The position numbers and the translations under genes are program-made. From MADRE2 sp964397015 (GTDB lineage: Bacteria > Desulfobacterota > Desulfobacteria > Desulfobacterales > Desulfobacteraceae), in NCBI GenBank assembly GCA_964397015.1, contig CAYNHL010000003.1:1-64000 (forward strand): DNA of 64,000 nt. The letters run 5' to 3'. The notes under the pieces were generated by a model. That model was not told the DNA's origin. It searched no databases and worked only from the letters and a program-made list of their open reading frames with translations. Below are positions 62,839-64,000 of the stretch, in pieces (the stretch's first letter is position 1; each line of letters opens with the position of its first letter).

Positions 62839-63947
62839 GCTTTTTCTTCCTTTGGTTCCTGCGGGATGATGCTCACTTCGGTATTGTTGGGCCATGCATT
62901 GAAAACCGCCTTGACCAGGGTGGCCAGGGGAATGGCAAAAAATACACCCCAGAACCCCCACATGCCTCCAAAGAGAAGGACTGCTGTAATGATGGAGACG
63001 GGATTCAGGTTAACGGCTTCGGAAAACAGCAGTGGCACCAGCACATTTCCGTCGAGAATCTGGATAATGATATAGGCCAGCATGACATAGTACAGCTGGT
63101 TTGTAAAGCCCCATTGAAATACCCCTATGGCGAAAACGGGCAGGGTGACCATGGTGGCTCCGATATAGGGGATCACTACTGAAAGTCCGACCACCACGGC
63201 AAGCAGTGCTGAATATTGAAGCCCGAGCAGTTCGAATGTAGCAAAACTGACCGAACCTATGATCAGGATTTCAATCACTTTGCCGCGGATGTAGTTGGCG
63301 ATCTGCTGGTTCATTTCAAGGGCGATCTGGTTCATGAGAGGCCGATGTTCAGGAAGGATGCTCTTGACGCTTTTCCAGAGGACATGCCGGTCCTTGAGCA
63401 TGAAAAAAACCATGAGAGGAACGACTATAAGGTATATGAGCAGACCCATGACACTGGGCAGGGTACTCAACGAGAATGTCAGGACCCTGGGTATCATGCC
63501 GGTCAACTGCTGGCTGATGCCGTGCAGGTCAAGTCTGAGCAGCCATTGCTGGGCCATTTCATTCGAGATGATTTCCGGATACCGTTCGGGCAGTGCGTGG
63601 ATCTGGTCCTGGAACATGCGCAGCATGGACGGAATTTCGGTTGCAAGGCTGGTGATCTGGCGCAGCAGGGCCGGCACTATGACAAGTATGCCGGCAGTCA
63701 GAACACCGAAAAAAACAAGGCAGAGACCAGCCACCGACAGTTTGTGGGGGATGCGCATGCTGTTGAGCCGGTCCACAAAAGGGGAGAGCAGATATGAAAG
63801 AATGATGGCCATGAATACCGGGGCCAGAATTCCGCCCAGAAAATAGACCAGAAGGCCGATAAAGATCAGCAGAATAGCGAGTATGACAGCTTCTTCATCT
63901 GAAAAATAGCGATGAAAAAAGGCCTGTATGATCCGGTAGAATTTCAA
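62835..63947 (-). CDS. AI-2E family transporter (PerM/TqsA-like)
   Basis: 370-residue membrane protein with about eight hydrophobic spans, including ILLIFIGLLVYFLGGILAPVFMAII near the N-terminus, a central soluble segment (residues 90-150), and the family-typical PYIGATMVTLPVFAIGVFQWG and LFGGMWGFWGVFFAIPLATLVKAV near the end. Family members export autoinducer-2 or act as Na/H antiporters; substrate cannot be assigned. First gene of a minus-strand operon with the ATPase and HDOD genes. Confidence 0.9.
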   Translation of the reverse strand: MKFYRIIQAFFHRYFSDEEAVILAILLIFIGLLVYFLGGILAPVFMAIILSYLLSPFVDRLNSMRIPHKLSVAGLCLVFFGVLTAGILVIVPALLRQITSLATEIPSMLRMFQDQIHALPERYPEIISNEMAQQWLLRLDLHGISQQLTGMIPRVLTFSLSTLPSVMGLLIYLIVVPLMVFFMLKDRHVLWKSVKSILPEHRPLMNQIALEMNQQIANYIRGKVIEILIIGSVSFATFELLGLQYSALLAVVVGLSVVIPYIGATMVTLPVFAIGVFQWGFTNQLYYVMLAYIIIQILDGNVLVPLLFSEAVNLNPVSIITAVLLFGGMWGFWGVFFAIPLATLVKAVFNAWPNNTEVSIIPQEPKEEKA

Positions 63948-64000
63948 TGCCGCCCTTTTATATAAAAATTGTCAAAACTTATATTATGTATGATAAATTA
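63948..64000. other. Upstream region of the AI-2E transporter operon (partial)
   Basis: 53 AT-rich bases. On the minus strand a TTGACA occurs at about 63977-63982 but without a -10 at a proper distance. Too little sequence to call a promoter. Confidence 0.3.

Overview
The window suggests a strictly anaerobic, sulfate-reducer-like member of the Desulfobacterota, close to Desulfobacteraceae. It carries desulfoferrodoxin, rubrerythrin, a small multihaem cytochrome c, an OleD-like reductase, a ferredoxin-thioredoxin-reductase-like protein, ADP-forming acyl-CoA synthetase subunits, citrate synthase plus isocitrate dehydrogenase, and a very high density of two-component and chemosensory genes. This rests on gene content only; no rRNA or other phylogenetic marker is present. 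I saw no tRNA, insertion sequence, prophage or CRISPR array.

Layout. 1-5300 (+): a lipid-flavoured run of an OleD-like reductase cut by the window edge, a YihY/BrkB membrane protein, an FGGY kinase and a sphingosine-1-phosphate-lyase-like PLP enzyme. 5310-8449 (-): a MntA-HepT toxin-antitoxin pair, an HDOD protein, a nitroreductase, FxsA and a triheme cytochrome. 8485-25681 (-): a large chemosensory locus. In transcription order it holds a PAS kinase, a sigma-54 regulator, a degenerate receiver, CheW, two MCPs, CheA, CheD, HDOD, CheY, CheX, CheB, CheR, a second CheD, a receiver-HisKA protein and a single receiver. No flagellar gene is present. 26029-30503: two DUF4168 proteins diverge from a kinase/sigma-54-regulator pair, followed by a small membrane protein. 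30553-42831 (-): two giant hybrid kinases, an HD-GYP regulator, a dCache MCP, a second degenerate receiver and a second sigma-54 regulator. 42940-45947: a PurF-like protein that has lost its glutaminase site lies divergent to a second CheD-HDOD pair. 45996-60056: metabolism and redox, including a ferritin-like protein, nitroreductase, acyl-CoA synthetase, a grx-ftr-gltA-rubredoxin-icd operon, an FMN oxidase, flavodoxin, a rubredoxin-reductase-like flavoprotein, rubrerythrin and desulfoferrodoxin. 60125-63947 (-): an AI-2E exporter, a GspE/PilB ATPase and a fourth HDOD protein.

How it may work together. Motifs resembling -24/-12 promoters recur before cheW, both degenerate receivers, the DUF4168 pair and three redox genes, and three sigma-54 activators are encoded here. 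The best candidates for something undescribed are: (i) a duplicated CheD-HDOD couple in which one CheD keeps the catalytic Cys and the other has lost it (a third CheD has lost it too); (ii) a recurring unit of sigma-54 regulator, -24/-12-like site and degenerate receiver next to chemoreceptors; and (iii) a PurF paralogue without the N-terminal Cys but with its iron-sulfur ligands.
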